Shown here piece by piece: positions 24,593 to 33,641 of a DNA stretch of 52,693 bases; position 1 is the first letter of the stretch, and every line of letters starts with the position of its first letter. The stretch comes from Tsukamurella conjunctivitidis (GTDB taxonomy: Bacteria > Actinomycetota > Actinomycetes > Mycobacteriales > Mycobacteriaceae). The notes below the pieces were generated by a model. That model did not search any database. It was not told the DNA's origin and worked only from the letters and a program-made list of their open reading frames with translations. Position numbers and translations under genes: made by a program. The stretch lies in NCBI RefSeq assembly GCF_007858475.1, contig NZ_VIGX01000024.1, positions 1 to 52,693 of the forward strand, written 5' to 3'.

Positions 24593-25675
24593 GTGACTGC
24601 AAACATCCGCATCCTCGTCGTGGGTCCCGCACCCCCCGGCCCGGCGAGCCGCGGCGGGATGGCCACGGTGATCGGTCACATGGCCGATCACCCCGATCCG
24701 TCGATCGAGGTGCGGCTACTGACCACCTACGTCGACGGGTCCCGTGCCGACAAGCTGCGCGCCGGGATCGCGGGAATGGTGCGCGGCACCCTCGCCGTGC
24801 TGCACGGCGACGCGGACGTGCTGCACGTGCACCTCTCGCACGGCGGCAGCGTGGTGCGCAAGGCACCGATGCTGTGGGCGGCGCGACTGCGCGGCGTCCC
24901 CGCTGTGGTGCACGGGCACAGCTACGACTTCGGCGGGTGGATGGCCCGGCTGCCCGCCCCCGCGCGGGTCCTGGTGCGGGCGGCACTGCCGGCGGATCGC
25001 TGGCTGGTGCTCGGCACCGGGCTCGCGGCCGAGTACGCCGACGCCCTGCGACTCGATGCCGCACGGGTCGAGGTACTCCACAACCCGGTGCCCGCCGCCG
25101 CCCTCGCCCCGCCGGCTCCCCGCGGCACCGATGGCGCGCGGATCGAAGCCGTCGCGCTCGGCAGGCTCGGTACCCGCAAGGGCAGCTACGACCTGGTGGC
25201 GGCCATCGCCGCGCTGCCCTCCGCCGCTCGGGACCGGGTCCACCTGACCCTCGCCGGCGACGGCGAGGTCGACGAAGTCCGCGCCGCCGCGGCTCCGCTC
25301 GGCGCGGCGATCACCGTGCGGGACTGGGTCGATCCCTCCGAGCGCGACGCACTCCTCGCGGCCGCGGACGTCTTCGTCCTGCCGAGCCACGACGAGGGCC
25401 TGCCGATGGCTCTGCTCGAAGCGATGGCGGCGGGCCTCGTACCACTCACCACGCCCGTCGGTGGGATCCCGGAGGCGATCACCGACGACGTCGACGGCGT
25501 CCTGGTTCCGCCCGGCGACGTGCCGGCGCTCGCCGCCGCACTGACCCGGCTCGTCGAGGACCCCGCCCTCCGCCGGCGCCTGTCCGAGGGTGCCCGGGCC
25601 CGCGCCGCCGGCTTCGACATCGCCGACTGGCACGCCCGCCTCAGCGCGCTGTGGACCTCCCTCGCGCGGCGATGA
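24593..25675 (+). CDS. GT4-family (GT-B) glycosyltransferase
   Basis: 360 aa from GTG 24593. N-terminal VVGPAPPGPASRGGMATV is the acceptor-side glycine-rich loop, and VLHVHLSHGGS and VVHGHSYDFGG are typical GT4 positions. The C-terminal donor domain has ALGRLGTRKGSYDLVAAI and the EX7E motif in SHDEGLPMALLEAMAAG, followed by GGIPEAITDDVDGVLVPPGD. It probably adds one sugar of the lipid-linked repeat unit on the cytoplasmic face. Transcribed from the shared leaderless promoter. The last 35 bp overlap the convergent glycosyltransferase gene at 25641. Confidence 0.9.
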   Translation: MTANIRILVVGPAPPGPASRGGMATVIGHMADHPDPSIEVRLLTTYVDGSRADKLRAGIAGMVRGTLAVLHGDADVLHVHLSHGGSVVRKAPMLWAARLRGVPAVVHGHSYDFGGWMARLPAPARVLVRAALPADRWLVLGTGLAAEYADALRLDAARVEVLHNPVPAAALAPPAPRGTDGARIEAVALGRLGTRKGSYDLVAAIAALPSAARDRVHLTLAGDGEVDEVRAAAAPLGAAITVRDWVDPSERDALLAAADVFVLPSHDEGLPMALLEAMAAGLVPLTTPVGGIPEAITDDVDGVLVPPGDVPALAAALTRLVEDPALRRRLSEGARARAAGFDIADWHARLSALWTSLARR

Positions 25676-26681
25676 CGCGCTCCAGCTCGGCACCGAGGGC
25701 GGCAGCGGACACCGCCGCCGCGTAGTGCCGCTCGTAGTGCTCGCGCGCCACGCGTCCGCGCCGCGCGGCCGCCTCGGGATCGGCGAGCGAGTCGAACGCG
25801 CGGGCCAGAGCGGCGACGTCGTCCACACCGATCGGATGCTCGCCGGGGGGCTGGAACTCCGGCAGCGCGCCCTCGGGCGAGACGATCGGCGTGACCCCCG
25901 ACTGCATGGCGAGCACCTGCACCCCGCTCTGCGTGGCACGGCGGTAGTGCACCACCGATCCCTTCGCGTGCGCCAACGGGTCGATCACGTCGACGTACGC
26001 GTAGGGGCCGCGCCGCCACCGCACGGCCGTGCCCAGCTCCCGGTCCGGCCCGTCGCCGATGAGCACGAGTTCGTCTCCGCGCCAGCCCGGCCCGGCCACG
26101 TGCCGGTCCCAGGCCGCAAGCGTCACGTCGAGGTTCTTGTAGGCGGTCAGGCGGCCCACGGCCAGGAAGTCCCGCCGCTCCGCCGCGGGAACGAGGGGCG
26201 GCACGAGCGCCTCGTCGAGGTCACTGGTCAGGGGCGCGACCGCCGACGCCCCCACGGCCTCGGCCACGTACCGACTGAACGCGACGGTCGACGCGGCGCG
26301 CGCGTTCCACCGGCCGAACAGGGCCCGCTCCCACCGGGGCAGCTCCTCGTCCGCGCCGTGCGGCCGGTCGTCGTGCACCAGGTTCACCCGCGGCGCACCG
26401 CCGGCGAGGCCGATCCACCGCGGGTCCCGGACGAGCTCCGTGACCACCACGTCGGGCCGGAAGGACCGCGCCCGGCGCAGCGCACCCGCGAACTCGGGCC
26501 ACGTTCCGGGCGTCTTGGGGCGCGGATCCAACACCCACTCGTACGGCCGCTCGCCGTCGGACTCGGGGTGCCGATCGGAGGTCACCAGAGCCACCTCCCA
26601 GCCCGCGGCGATGAGACGTTCGCAGTAGACGCGCGCCAGCGGCCGCATCCACGGCGAGAGCCACAGCACCCGGCCCGTCAC
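25641..26681 (-). CDS. Glycosyltransferase, GT-B fold
   Basis: 346 aa. N-terminal VLWLSPWMRPLARVYCERLIAAGWEVALVTSD is a GT-B acceptor domain start; FLAVGRLTAYKNLDVTLAAWD and LVLIGDGPDRELG mark the nucleotide-sugar domain. A clear EX7E is absent; VLAMQSGVTPIVSPEGALPEF fills the corresponding place. Sugar and linkage unknown. Its ATG overlaps the stop of the upstream GT2-GT4 fusion by 4 bp, so it is the third gene of a coupled unit flippase, GT fusion, GT. Confidence 0.85.
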   Translation of the reverse strand: MTGRVLWLSPWMRPLARVYCERLIAAGWEVALVTSDRHPESDGERPYEWVLDPRPKTPGTWPEFAGALRRARSFRPDVVVTELVRDPRWIGLAGGAPRVNLVHDDRPHGADEELPRWERALFGRWNARAASTVAFSRYVAEAVGASAVAPLTSDLDEALVPPLVPAAERRDFLAVGRLTAYKNLDVTLAAWDRHVAGPGWRGDELVLIGDGPDRELGTAVRWRRGPYAYVDVIDPLAHAKGSVVHYRRATQSGVQVLAMQSGVTPIVSPEGALPEFQPPGEHPIGVDDVAALARAFDSLADPEAAARRGRVAREHYERHYAAAVSAAALGAELERVIAARGRSTAR

Positions 26682-28660
26682 GGTCGCTTCCGTCCCAGGC
26701 TGGTGAACGCCGCCTCGTAGGCGTCGGCCATCGCCTCCACGGTGTAGTGCTCGCGCATCCGCTCGAAGCCGCGGTCGCCGAGCGCGGGCCAGTCCTCCGG
26801 GCGGGACAGGAGGGTGCGCAACGCCTCCCGCCAGCCCTCGACGGTGACATCGCGCACCAGGGCGCCCGCCGCACCGTCATCGAGCATGTCGGGGACCGCG
26901 CAGACGGCGGATGCGGCAACGGGCAGCCGCCGGGCCATCGCCTCGAGGATCACCATCGGGAAGGCCTCGGATCCGCTCGGAACGCACACCAGATCGGCGT
27001 CGGCGAACGCGTGGTCGGGTCCCGGCGACCAACCGCGCCACCGCACCCGCCCGGCGAGCTCCGGCGGGGTCAGCGCCTCGAGCCGCGCCCGGTCCGGTCC
27101 GTCCCCGAAGATGTCCAGCTCCCAGTCGAACTCGGTGAGGCCGGCCAGTGCCTCCACGAGCAGGTGCGGGTTCTTGTGCTCGACGATCCGCGAGAGCATC
27201 ACGAGCCGCGGCACCGCGCCGACCGGTCGGCGGGCGGGCACCCCGTCGAGATCGGCGCGGCGTGCCACCCCGTTGGGTGCCACGGCGAACCTCCGGGCCA
27301 CGTCCTGGTGCGCCCCGACGATGTCGCGGTGCGCGGGCGAGAGCGCGACGAAGCCGTCGGCGCGGCGCATCGCGGCGGCCAGCGGTGCGGAGTAGGTGGG
27401 TCCACCGGTCTCCGGCGGGATGTGCGCGCCCACCAGCCATGTCCGATCCCGGCCGCCGGCTCGCCAGAGCGTCGCGAACCCTGTCTCCGTGTTGGTGTCG
27501 CCACTGACGAGGATCGCCGGGCCGGGTGGCAGGTCCAGCAGCGGGCCCCACCACGGCTGGCGGACCACGCGCACGCCCGCGGGCGCCTCGGCGATCAAGG
27601 GACCGAACCGCTGCAGGCACACGACGGTCACGTCGTAGCCGCGACGCTGCAGTTCGCCCGCCAGCACCAGGTGATGCCGCTCAGCGCCGCCGAAGACCAA
27701 CCGGTTCACGGTGAAGACGATGTTCGGGCGTTCGCCGCGCCGCAGCGCGCGGCGCGCGGCGCGCTTGCTGCGCTGGAGGCGATCGAGCAGCGAATCCCCG
27801 AGGAGGAACGCACCGGCCACCCGGGGGCCCGCCGCGTGCTCGATGTTCAGGGCCATGTTCGCGCGCAGCAGATCGTTCGAGCGGCGCCACGCCACGGCGT
27901 CGTCGCGCACCGTCCCATGACCCGAATGCTCCACGCCCTCATCGCCCGTCAGCTCCAGCGTCCAGCCCGCATCGAGCGCGCGGCGCTGCCAGTCCGTCTC
28001 CTCGCCGTAGAGGTAGAACTCCTCGTCGAAAGGACCCAGCGCCTCCCACGCGTCGCGGCTGATCGCCAGGCACGCGCCCGTCAGGTACGCGTCGACCCGG
28101 CCCGGGGCCGCGCGGTAGAGATCCGAGAACGGGGTCCCGCGCAGGTGCTCCGCGTAACCCGCCCGGGAGACGAGTCCGCGCACCAGCCCTCGCCGGCGAT
28201 GCGCGACATCCCACGGACGACTCCGCCCACCGGTGTCCGCCGTGTCCCGGACGGCGGGGGCGGCGGCCGCGACCCCCTGCCGCCGTAGCGCGGCACGGGT
28301 CTCGTCGAGTCCGCCGCGGAGCACCGCGTCGGGGTTGAGCAGCAACAGGTCGTGCTCCGGGGCGAGGTCGGCGAGCCGGTTCACCGCCGCCGCGAAGCCC
28401 AGGTTGCGGCCGTCGCCGTGCCATTCGGCCCCGGGGAAGGCCTCCCGCACACGGTCCATGCCCGGGTAGTCGGCACCCGAGTTGTCCCACACCAGGACCG
28501 GCGCTCCGGGCAGGTGCTCCGCCACGGCACCGAGGCACGCTTCGACGTCGCGCGGCACCCGGTAGGCGACGACCAGCACGGCGAGGTCGCGGGGTGTCGG
28601 CGCCGCCGGCGGGGGCCCGTGCCGGAGCCCGCCCGGCAGCTGGGCGCGATCGGCGATCAT
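26678..28660 (-). CDS. Two-domain glycosyltransferase: GT2 fused to GT4
   Basis: 660 aa. Residues about 25-290 form a GT2 (GT-A) rhamnosyltransferase-like domain: LAVLVVAYRVPRDVEACL, VLVWDNSGAD, GRNLGFAAAVNRL, DLLLLNPDAVL, and FDEEFYLYGEETDWQRRALDAGW. A basic linker (LQRSKRAARRALRRGE, about 310-325) leads into a GT4 domain (about 330-650): FTVNRLVFGGAERHHLVLAGEL, VMLSRIVEHKNPHLLVEAL, and an EX7E-like SGSEAFPMVILEAMARRLP. A single protein could thus add two consecutive sugars. ATG 28660 is where the flippase stop overlaps (ATGA); the frame is open upstream but only as a shadow of the flippase gene. Confidence 0.9.
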   Translation of the reverse strand: MIADRAQLPGGLRHGPPPAAPTPRDLAVLVVAYRVPRDVEACLGAVAEHLPGAPVLVWDNSGADYPGMDRVREAFPGAEWHGDGRNLGFAAAVNRLADLAPEHDLLLLNPDAVLRGGLDETRAALRRQGVAAAAPAVRDTADTGGRSRPWDVAHRRRGLVRGLVSRAGYAEHLRGTPFSDLYRAAPGRVDAYLTGACLAISRDAWEALGPFDEEFYLYGEETDWQRRALDAGWTLELTGDEGVEHSGHGTVRDDAVAWRRSNDLLRANMALNIEHAAGPRVAGAFLLGDSLLDRLQRSKRAARRALRRGERPNIVFTVNRLVFGGAERHHLVLAGELQRRGYDVTVVCLQRFGPLIAEAPAGVRVVRQPWWGPLLDLPPGPAILVSGDTNTETGFATLWRAGGRDRTWLVGAHIPPETGGPTYSAPLAAAMRRADGFVALSPAHRDIVGAHQDVARRFAVAPNGVARRADLDGVPARRPVGAVPRLVMLSRIVEHKNPHLLVEALAGLTEFDWELDIFGDGPDRARLEALTPPELAGRVRWRGWSPGPDHAFADADLVCVPSGSEAFPMVILEAMARRLPVAASAVCAVPDMLDDGAAGALVRDVTVEGWREALRTLLSRPEDWPALGDRGFERMREHYTVEAMADAYEAAFTSLGRKRP

Positions 28661-30102
28661 TCGTCGGTTCCTCCCTCGGAGCTCAGCAGGCCACGGGCAT
28701 CGCGCAAGCGCACGGGCCCGAGCACCAGGTTGACGGCCAGGTAGGCGACCGCCGCCAGCGCGCCGGTCACCAGCACCGGCAGGGAGCCCCCGGCGACGCA
28801 TACCGCCGCGGCCGCGGCGACGGGCGGCACCAGGCGCACCAGGAACAGCCACTGCGTGCGGTACGGCGTCCTCCCGGTCAGCCGCCAGGTCGCGACGGCC
28901 AGCCCGAAGAGCTCGCTCGCCACGAGCGACACCGCGGCGCCCTTCGCGCCGAACTGCGGGATCAGCACGAGGTTCAAGCCGATGTTGAGCAGCAGGCTCA
29001 CGATGTTGAGCCGCAGGAGGAAGACCTGGTCGTGCGCCGCGAACAGACCCTGACTGAGAGTTCCGGTGACCAGCCGGATCGCGACGGCGACGAACAGGAG
29101 CGCCAGCGTGGTGCCGCCGGCGGCGACGAAGTCCTCCGAACCGAGCAGCCGCACCAGGTCCGGCGCGAGCAGCACGCCGGCGACCGCCAGCGGGGCTGCG
29201 ACGAACAACATGACCTGCATACTCCGCTCGGTGAATCGGGCGAATCCCTCCCGGTCGGTCGCGAAGAGGTTGGTCATCGTCGACAGCGTCGACCAGAGGA
29301 AGACGCTGGAGATCACCGTCGCGTTGAAGGCCACCGTGTACGCGAGGTTCCACGCACCCGTCTGCTCCTTCGTGCTCAGGACCGACAGCAGGACACCGTC
29401 CGAGCGCCAGTAGAGCGCCGCGATGATGAGCACTCCGGTCTGGGGGAGGCTCTCGCGCACCAGCTCCCAGCTTTCGCGGACCGAGAACACCGGCCGGATG
29501 TCGATGATCCGCCGAGCCACACCTCCCTGCACGGCCAGCACCACGAGCGGCGGCACGAGCTGCACCAGGGCGTACCAGTACAGGTCGGCCCCGATGTGCA
29601 CCAGCACGAAAGTCAGCCCGAAGGAGAGCAGGCGACCGATAAGGTCCGACAACGCGACCGCGCCGAAGCGCACGTCGGTCACGAAGACCGGCTGCACGCA
29701 GCTGCCGAGCGTCGTGAGCACGAGGCTGCCGCTGATGATCGCGATCATCCCCACGACCAGCGGGTCGTCACGGTAGATGAGCCAACCGGTGAGCGAGGCC
29801 ACAGCGCCGAGCGGAAGGCAGTACGTCAGCGAGAATCCGGCGTTCACCCGCACCAGGCGCGACAGATCACCGTCGCCGCCCGTCACGCGGCGAACGATCA
29901 CCGCCCCGATACCGAGCTCGGTGAGGCTGCTCCACAGGCCGATGAACATGATCGCCGCGGACAACTGCCCGTACGGACCGGGCCCGAGGGACCGCGTGGT
30001 GAGCGCGACGGTGCCGATCGACGCCACGAGTCCGACGATCCGCGCGACGAACTGCATGCTGAACGCCTTGGCGATTCGGCCGCCGGAGGCACGTCCACGC
30101 AA
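28657..30102 (-). CDS. Polysaccharide flippase (Wzx/MOP family)
   Basis: About 481 aa with 12-14 hydrophobic segments. The N-terminus (SMQFVARIVGLVASIGTVALTTRSLGPGPYGQL) and WSSLTELGIGAVIVRR are typical of O-antigen/teichoic-acid flippases. It should move the lipid-linked repeat unit across the membrane. The frame is open to 30333, but the divergent glycosyltransferase starts at 30150 with a strong SD, so the real start is probably inside: TTG 30102 (GAGGCGGAA upstream) is preferred, and ATG 30057 is the alternative. First gene of the coupled flippase/GT/GT unit. Confidence 0.87.
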   Translation of the reverse strand: MRGRASGGRIAKAFSMQFVARIVGLVASIGTVALTTRSLGPGPYGQLSAAIMFIGLWSSLTELGIGAVIVRRVTGGDGDLSRLVRVNAGFSLTYCLPLGAVASLTGWLIYRDDPLVVGMIAIISGSLVLTTLGSCVQPVFVTDVRFGAVALSDLIGRLLSFGLTFVLVHIGADLYWYALVQLVPPLVVLAVQGGVARRIIDIRPVFSVRESWELVRESLPQTGVLIIAALYWRSDGVLLSVLSTKEQTGAWNLAYTVAFNATVISSVFLWSTLSTMTNLFATDREGFARFTERSMQVMLFVAAPLAVAGVLLAPDLVRLLGSEDFVAAGGTTLALLFVAVAIRLVTGTLSQGLFAAHDQVFLLRLNIVSLLLNIGLNLVLIPQFGAKGAAVSLVASELFGLAVATWRLTGRTPYRTQWLFLVRLVPPVAAAAAVCVAGGSLPVLVTGALAAVAYLAVNLVLGPVRLRDARGLLSSEGGTDE

Positions 30103-30149
30103 CGAGGGTTCCGCCTCGGCGTTAATCTCATCGCCGTGAGGAGGATCGG

Positions 30150-31193
30150 ATGCGAGTAGTGGTTCCGCTGGCGGGGGGACTGTCCCCGGACGACTGGGCG
30201 GCCCGGCATCGGGCGGGCGAGGTTCCGGATCGTTCACCGTACGGCCTCCATCAGTTGGCCGACCACGGCCTCGACGTGCGCTTCGCCACGACGTCGCTCG
30301 GCGACCGGTCTCGTGCGCTGCGGCGAGTGGCACAGGCGGTGCGGCACCGCACCGACGGATACGAGCTCATCGGCGCGCCGGCGCTCGACGACGCCGACAC
30401 GGTGCTCGCCTACGACGAACGGACCGGCGTGCCCGCGTTGCTCCGCGCCGGCGCTCCCGTAGCGGCGGGCATCGGATGGCTCACCACCCGCGCGGCCGCC
30501 GGCAGGGTGCACGGCGGTCTCGCGGCCCGCGCCCTTCCCCGCGCGGCTGCCGTGTGGGCGCAGTGCTCCGCGGTGCTGCCCGTGATCGAGAGCGAGTGGA
30601 AGATCGCACGGGATCGCCTGCATTTCATTCCCCTGGGGATCGATACCGATTTCTACGTCGAGCAGCCTGCGGCCGATGCGGGAACCACCGTGATGAGCGC
30701 GGGTGAGGATCGCTTCCGCGACCACACGACGCTGGTCGCCGCCGTCGAGGAGGTGCGTCGCACCGTGCCGCGGGCCACCCTGGAACTGGCGTCCAGCCTG
30801 CCCGTGCACGCGCCGGAAGGGCTCGTCACCGTGCACACCGAACGCCTCAACGGCCGAATCCGCGACCTGTACCGGCGCTCTGCGGTCGTCGCGATCGCCC
30901 TGCATCCGACCGTGACCGGCTCGGGCCTGACCGTCGTCCTCGAGGCGATGGCCAGCGGTCGCCCGCTCGTGGTCACCGACAACCCCGGCGTCTCCGACTA
31001 CGTTCAGCACGGCGAGACGGGCCTGCTCGTGCCGCCCGGAGACGCCGAAGCGATGGCCGTGGCCATCCGCACCCTGCTGCTCGACGAGGACATGCGGACG
31101 GCGATGGGGCGCCGCGCCGCGGCAGTCGCACGCGAGAGCTTCACGACGAAGGTCATGGCGCGCCACCTGGCCGAGATGCTTCGGGCCATGTGA
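30150..31193 (+). CDS. GT4-family glycosyltransferase
   Basis: 347 aa. ATG 30150 has a near-perfect SD (GAGGAGGATC) about 6 nt upstream. HFIPLGIDTDFY, TVMSAGEDRFRDHTTLVAAVEE and the EX7E region TVTGSGLTVVLEAMASGRPLVVTDNPGVSDYV identify a GT4 GT-B enzyme. The first E of EX7E is S or G here (GSGLTVVLEA), a variant also seen in other GT4 enzymes. Probably adds a sugar to the repeat unit. Its last 41 bp overlap the convergent WecG/TagA-type gene. Confidence 0.87.
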   Translation: MRVVVPLAGGLSPDDWAARHRAGEVPDRSPYGLHQLADHGLDVRFATTSLGDRSRALRRVAQAVRHRTDGYELIGAPALDDADTVLAYDERTGVPALLRAGAPVAAGIGWLTTRAAAGRVHGGLAARALPRAAAVWAQCSAVLPVIESEWKIARDRLHFIPLGIDTDFYVEQPAADAGTTVMSAGEDRFRDHTTLVAAVEEVRRTVPRATLELASSLPVHAPEGLVTVHTERLNGRIRDLYRRSAVVAIALHPTVTGSGLTVVLEAMASGRPLVVTDNPGVSDYVQHGETGLLVPPGDAEAMAVAIRTLLLDEDMRTAMGRRAAAVARESFTTKVMARHLAEMLRAM

Positions 31194-31950
31194 CGCGATC
31201 GAGACGGGCGCGCCGCAGGCGCAGCACCGCCCTCGGCCCCTGCACCAGGTACCTGCGCCCGAGCCGACGGGGTTCCTGCAGCAGCCGGTAGAGCCATTCC
31301 GCGCCCATGCGCTGCCACGCGGACGGTGCCCGCGACACCGTGCCCGCGAGGAAATCGGCGGCGGCGCCGAAGGGGAGCAGAACGTGCGCCCCGGTTCCGG
31401 GCCCCGCCTCATCGATCCACTGCTCCTGCCGCGGTTTGCCCAGACCCACGATCAGCACTGCCGGCCGGGCCGCGCGGATCTCGGCCACCAGCCGGGCCGA
31501 CGCAGCGGGATCGTCGAGCTCGACCCGTTCGGGTGCCCAGAATCCGGCGACATCCAGCGCCGGGTACCGCTCGGCGAGCACCGGGGCCAGCCGTGCATGC
31601 ATCGCGGGCGTGCCACCCACGAATCCGATGCGCCAGCCCTCCGCCTCCGCCTTCGCGAGCACCTCGGGCAGCAGGTCCGCTCCGGTGACCCGCGGCCACG
31701 GATGGCCCGCGACCAGCGCGCCGCGACCGGCGACCGGGGCACCGTCGGCCACCGAGAGCCAGTCGACCTCCCGGCCGAGCCGGCGGCGACCGCGCCCGAA
31801 GTGATGGAGGTGATCGACGTTGATCGAGCAGACCGCGAGCGGCCGGCCGCCACCCTCGGCGATCCTGAGCCCGATCCGGCCGAGGACATCGGCACCGGTG
31901 ACGCAGACGACCTCCTGACCGTCGAGCAGCATCGCGGTCCGGGTGCTCAT
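31153..31950 (-). CDS. WecG/TagA/CpsF-family glycosyltransferase (GT26)
   Basis: 265 aa, usual length for GT26. Family marks: an N-terminal segment with INVDHLHHF (INxxxxxx pattern), GAPVAGRGALVAGHPWPRVTGADLLPEVL, GFVGGTPAMHARLAPVL, and the signature GLGKPRQEQWID near 170-181, followed by FGAAADFLAGTVSRAPSAWQRMGAEWLYRL. GT26 enzymes usually transfer ManNAc or ManNAcA (or a glucose) to the undecaprenyl-diphosphate-sugar, the second step of assembly. ATG 31950 overlaps the upstream GNAT stop by 4 bp. Confidence 0.92.
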   Translation of the reverse strand: MSTRTAMLLDGQEVVCVTGADVLGRIGLRIAEGGGRPLAVCSINVDHLHHFGRGRRRLGREVDWLSVADGAPVAGRGALVAGHPWPRVTGADLLPEVLAKAEAEGWRIGFVGGTPAMHARLAPVLAERYPALDVAGFWAPERVELDDPAASARLVAEIRAARPAVLIVGLGKPRQEQWIDEAGPGTGAHVLLPFGAAADFLAGTVSRAPSAWQRMGAEWLYRLLQEPRRLGRRYLVQGPRAVLRLRRARLDRVTWPEASRPGGAP

Positions 31951-32582
31951 GCCGCCAGCCCTTCCAGGCGGCGGCGCACCGCGGGAGTGTTCTCCAGTAC
32001 CCAGACGCCGTGGTCGTGCGGTGCGCCCCCGTACTCGCGCAGCGCCAGCCGGTCGGCGGCGTGCCACCACTCCATCCGGCCCAGCGCGCGGACCGGCCCC
32101 GGGTTCGCGAGGGCGACGGGCGCGATCACACGGTCCAGCCCGAGCAGGTCGAATCCGGCGAGGATCATCGTGCTCGCAGCCCACGGCACCAGGCTCGCGG
32201 GCCGCGCCACGGACCACACCGACATCTCCCCCGTGGCAGTCACCGGATCCATCGCGCAGATGCTGCACTCGCCGACCACCCGCTCGCCGCCGGAATGCAC
32301 TTCAGTGAGGATTCCCGGGAGGGCCCGACGGGCGTGGGACGCCGCCCGGAACCGTCCGATCGCCTCCAGCCAGGCCTCCGGGCTGCTGTCGACGGCCCAC
32401 TGCAGTTCCGACTTCCCGAACGCCGGCGCCAGATGCGCGGCGTTGGCGATACGCGCATCGCGCCAGGTGGAGAAGTCGTCGACGCGCGGCGCTCGGAGTG
32501 CATATCTGCAGTCCCCGGCCACGTGCGACGCCCGCGGCAGCCCCGCCCGAGCGCGGGGTCCGCGGCGATTCAAGATGCTCAC
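31947..32582 (-). CDS. GNAT-like N-acetyltransferase
   Basis: 211 aa from GTG 32582. After about 20 residues, YALRAPRVDDFSTWRDARIANAAHLAPAFG resembles the start of RimJ/RimL-type GNATs. VVGECSICAMDPVTATGEMSVWSVARPASLVPWAASTMILAGFDLLGLDRV follows the GNAT strand-4/helix-3 order, with VALANPGPVRALGRMEW at the C-terminal part. It could acetylate an amino sugar of the polymer. GTG 32582 lies 6 nt after TACTAT, a leaderless arrangement, and is preferred over the longer open frame to 32624. Coupled to the GT26 gene by a 4-bp overlap. Confidence 0.78.
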   Translation of the reverse strand: MSILNRRGPRARAGLPRASHVAGDCRYALRAPRVDDFSTWRDARIANAAHLAPAFGKSELQWAVDSSPEAWLEAIGRFRAASHARRALPGILTEVHSGGERVVGECSICAMDPVTATGEMSVWSVARPASLVPWAASTMILAGFDLLGLDRVIAPVALANPGPVRALGRMEWWHAADRLALREYGGAPHDHGVWVLENTPAVRRRLEGLAA

Positions 32583-32588
32583 CACACC

Positions 32589-32595
32589 ATAGTAT
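32589..32595. promoter_or_regulatory. Overlapping divergent -10 boxes
   Basis: Minus-strand TACTAT (32594-32589) lies 6 nt before GTG 32582 of the GNAT gene, giving a leaderless mRNA. Plus-strand TAGTAT (32590-32595) shares the same bases and would drive the Wzz-like gene at 32685 with a leader of about 80 nt. The core is the symmetric ATACTA/TAGTAT type. Confidence 0.55.
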
Positions 32596-32684
32596 GATGA
32601 AGCCTCGGATTGCTGTTGATGCAACTACACACACCACGCGGTCGGCAACGGTGCCGCGCCGACTCACGAAACGGGGTAGTACGG

Positions 32685-33641
32685 ATGAATGTGGCAGCGT
32701 TCCTCCGCTGGGTGCTGACGAAGCCGGCTGTCATCGTGGTGGTGCTCGTGTGCGCAGTGGGCGGCGGGCTCATCGGCTACCGCACGGCGACGGTGCAGTA
32801 CCAGACCCAGGCCGCGGTCCTGGTGATCCCGCCGTCGATCCCCTCGACCCCGGGCGCCTCGGACGCGATGCTCAACCCGTTCACCAACCTGTCCGGGAGC
32901 ACCACGCAACTCGCGTGGGTCCTGGCCAGCGCCGCACAGTCGGTACAAGCCCGGGAGATGGTCGAGCGGACGGGCGCCTCGCCGGACTACACGATCGGCT
33001 CCGTCGCCGGTGACTCCAGCTTCTCCCAGCTCTCCCCCCAGGTCACGATCACCGTTTCCGCCGCAGACCCCGAGGCGGCGAAAGCCGGGGCAGCGGCCCT
33101 CGTCGGCTTCATGCACGACCAACTGCGCAGCATCCAGAAGGACGCGGGCGTCGCGCCGAACGTCTACGCCGATCTCCGCACCACGACCGAGCCCCAGGCC
33201 GGCACCCAGGTCGGCAGCACCGCTCTGAGCAACGCCGGCGGACTGGCCATGGGTGCCGGGCTGGCCGGACTCCTCGTCAGCCTGCTCGTGGTGGCGGGCC
33301 TCGAGGCCCGCCGCAAGCGACGCCCCGCCGCGGAGGCGGAGACTCCGGAGGAGAACCCGCTGAGCGGCGTCGCCGTCGGACCGGCCGACGGCGTCTCGAC
33401 CGCACCGGCCGCCGAGACGGGACCGGTACCTCCGGCTCGGCTCGAGATCGCTCGCCCGCCCGCGGACGACGAGGCGCGGCCGGCGGCGCCCCGTCCCGCG
33501 CGCCCAGCGGGCCGCGCGCAGCAGCGCGCGATGACGCGCTGGCGCGATCACGTCGAGGTGATCTCCGAGGAGTCGGAATTCCCGCTTCCCACCATCGATG
33601 ACGACGCCGAGGACGGACGTCGCCTCGGCACCTCGGGGTGA
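32685..33641 (+). CDS. Wzz-like polysaccharide chain-length/co-polymerase protein
   Basis: 318 aa. One TM near residues 14-34 (PAVIVVVLVCAVGGGLIGY), an extracytoplasmic domain with YQTQAAVLVIPPS (Wzz N-terminal pattern), a second TM near 185-207 (AMGAGLAGLLVSLLVVAGL), then a cytoplasmic tail of about 110 residues rich in Pro, Ala and Glu. No Walker motifs or tyrosine-rich tail, so it is not a BY-kinase fusion. It likely governs polymer length or export. ATG 32685 is chosen because the TM pattern starts right after it; its stop overlaps the next start (GTGATG). Confidence 0.82.
   Translation: MNVAAFLRWVLTKPAVIVVVLVCAVGGGLIGYRTATVQYQTQAAVLVIPPSIPSTPGASDAMLNPFTNLSGSTTQLAWVLASAAQSVQAREMVERTGASPDYTIGSVAGDSSFSQLSPQVTITVSAADPEAAKAGAAALVGFMHDQLRSIQKDAGVAPNVYADLRTTTEPQAGTQVGSTALSNAGGLAMGAGLAGLLVSLLVVAGLEARRKRRPAAEAETPEENPLSGVAVGPADGVSTAPAAETGPVPPARLEIARPPADDEARPAAPRPARPAGRAQQRAMTRWRDHVEVISEESEFPLPTIDDDAEDGRRLGTSG

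Noticed and set aside
26747-28288. Plus-strand frame antisense to the GT fusion
   Set aside because: Composition (His, Arg, Gln-rich) and lack of domains mark it as a shadow of the real minus-strand gene.
28657-30333. Long form of the flippase starting at 30333
   Set aside because: It would overlap by 184 bp the divergent glycosyltransferase start at 30150, which has a near-perfect SD; the extra N-terminus is Pro/Arg-rich and not flippase-like.
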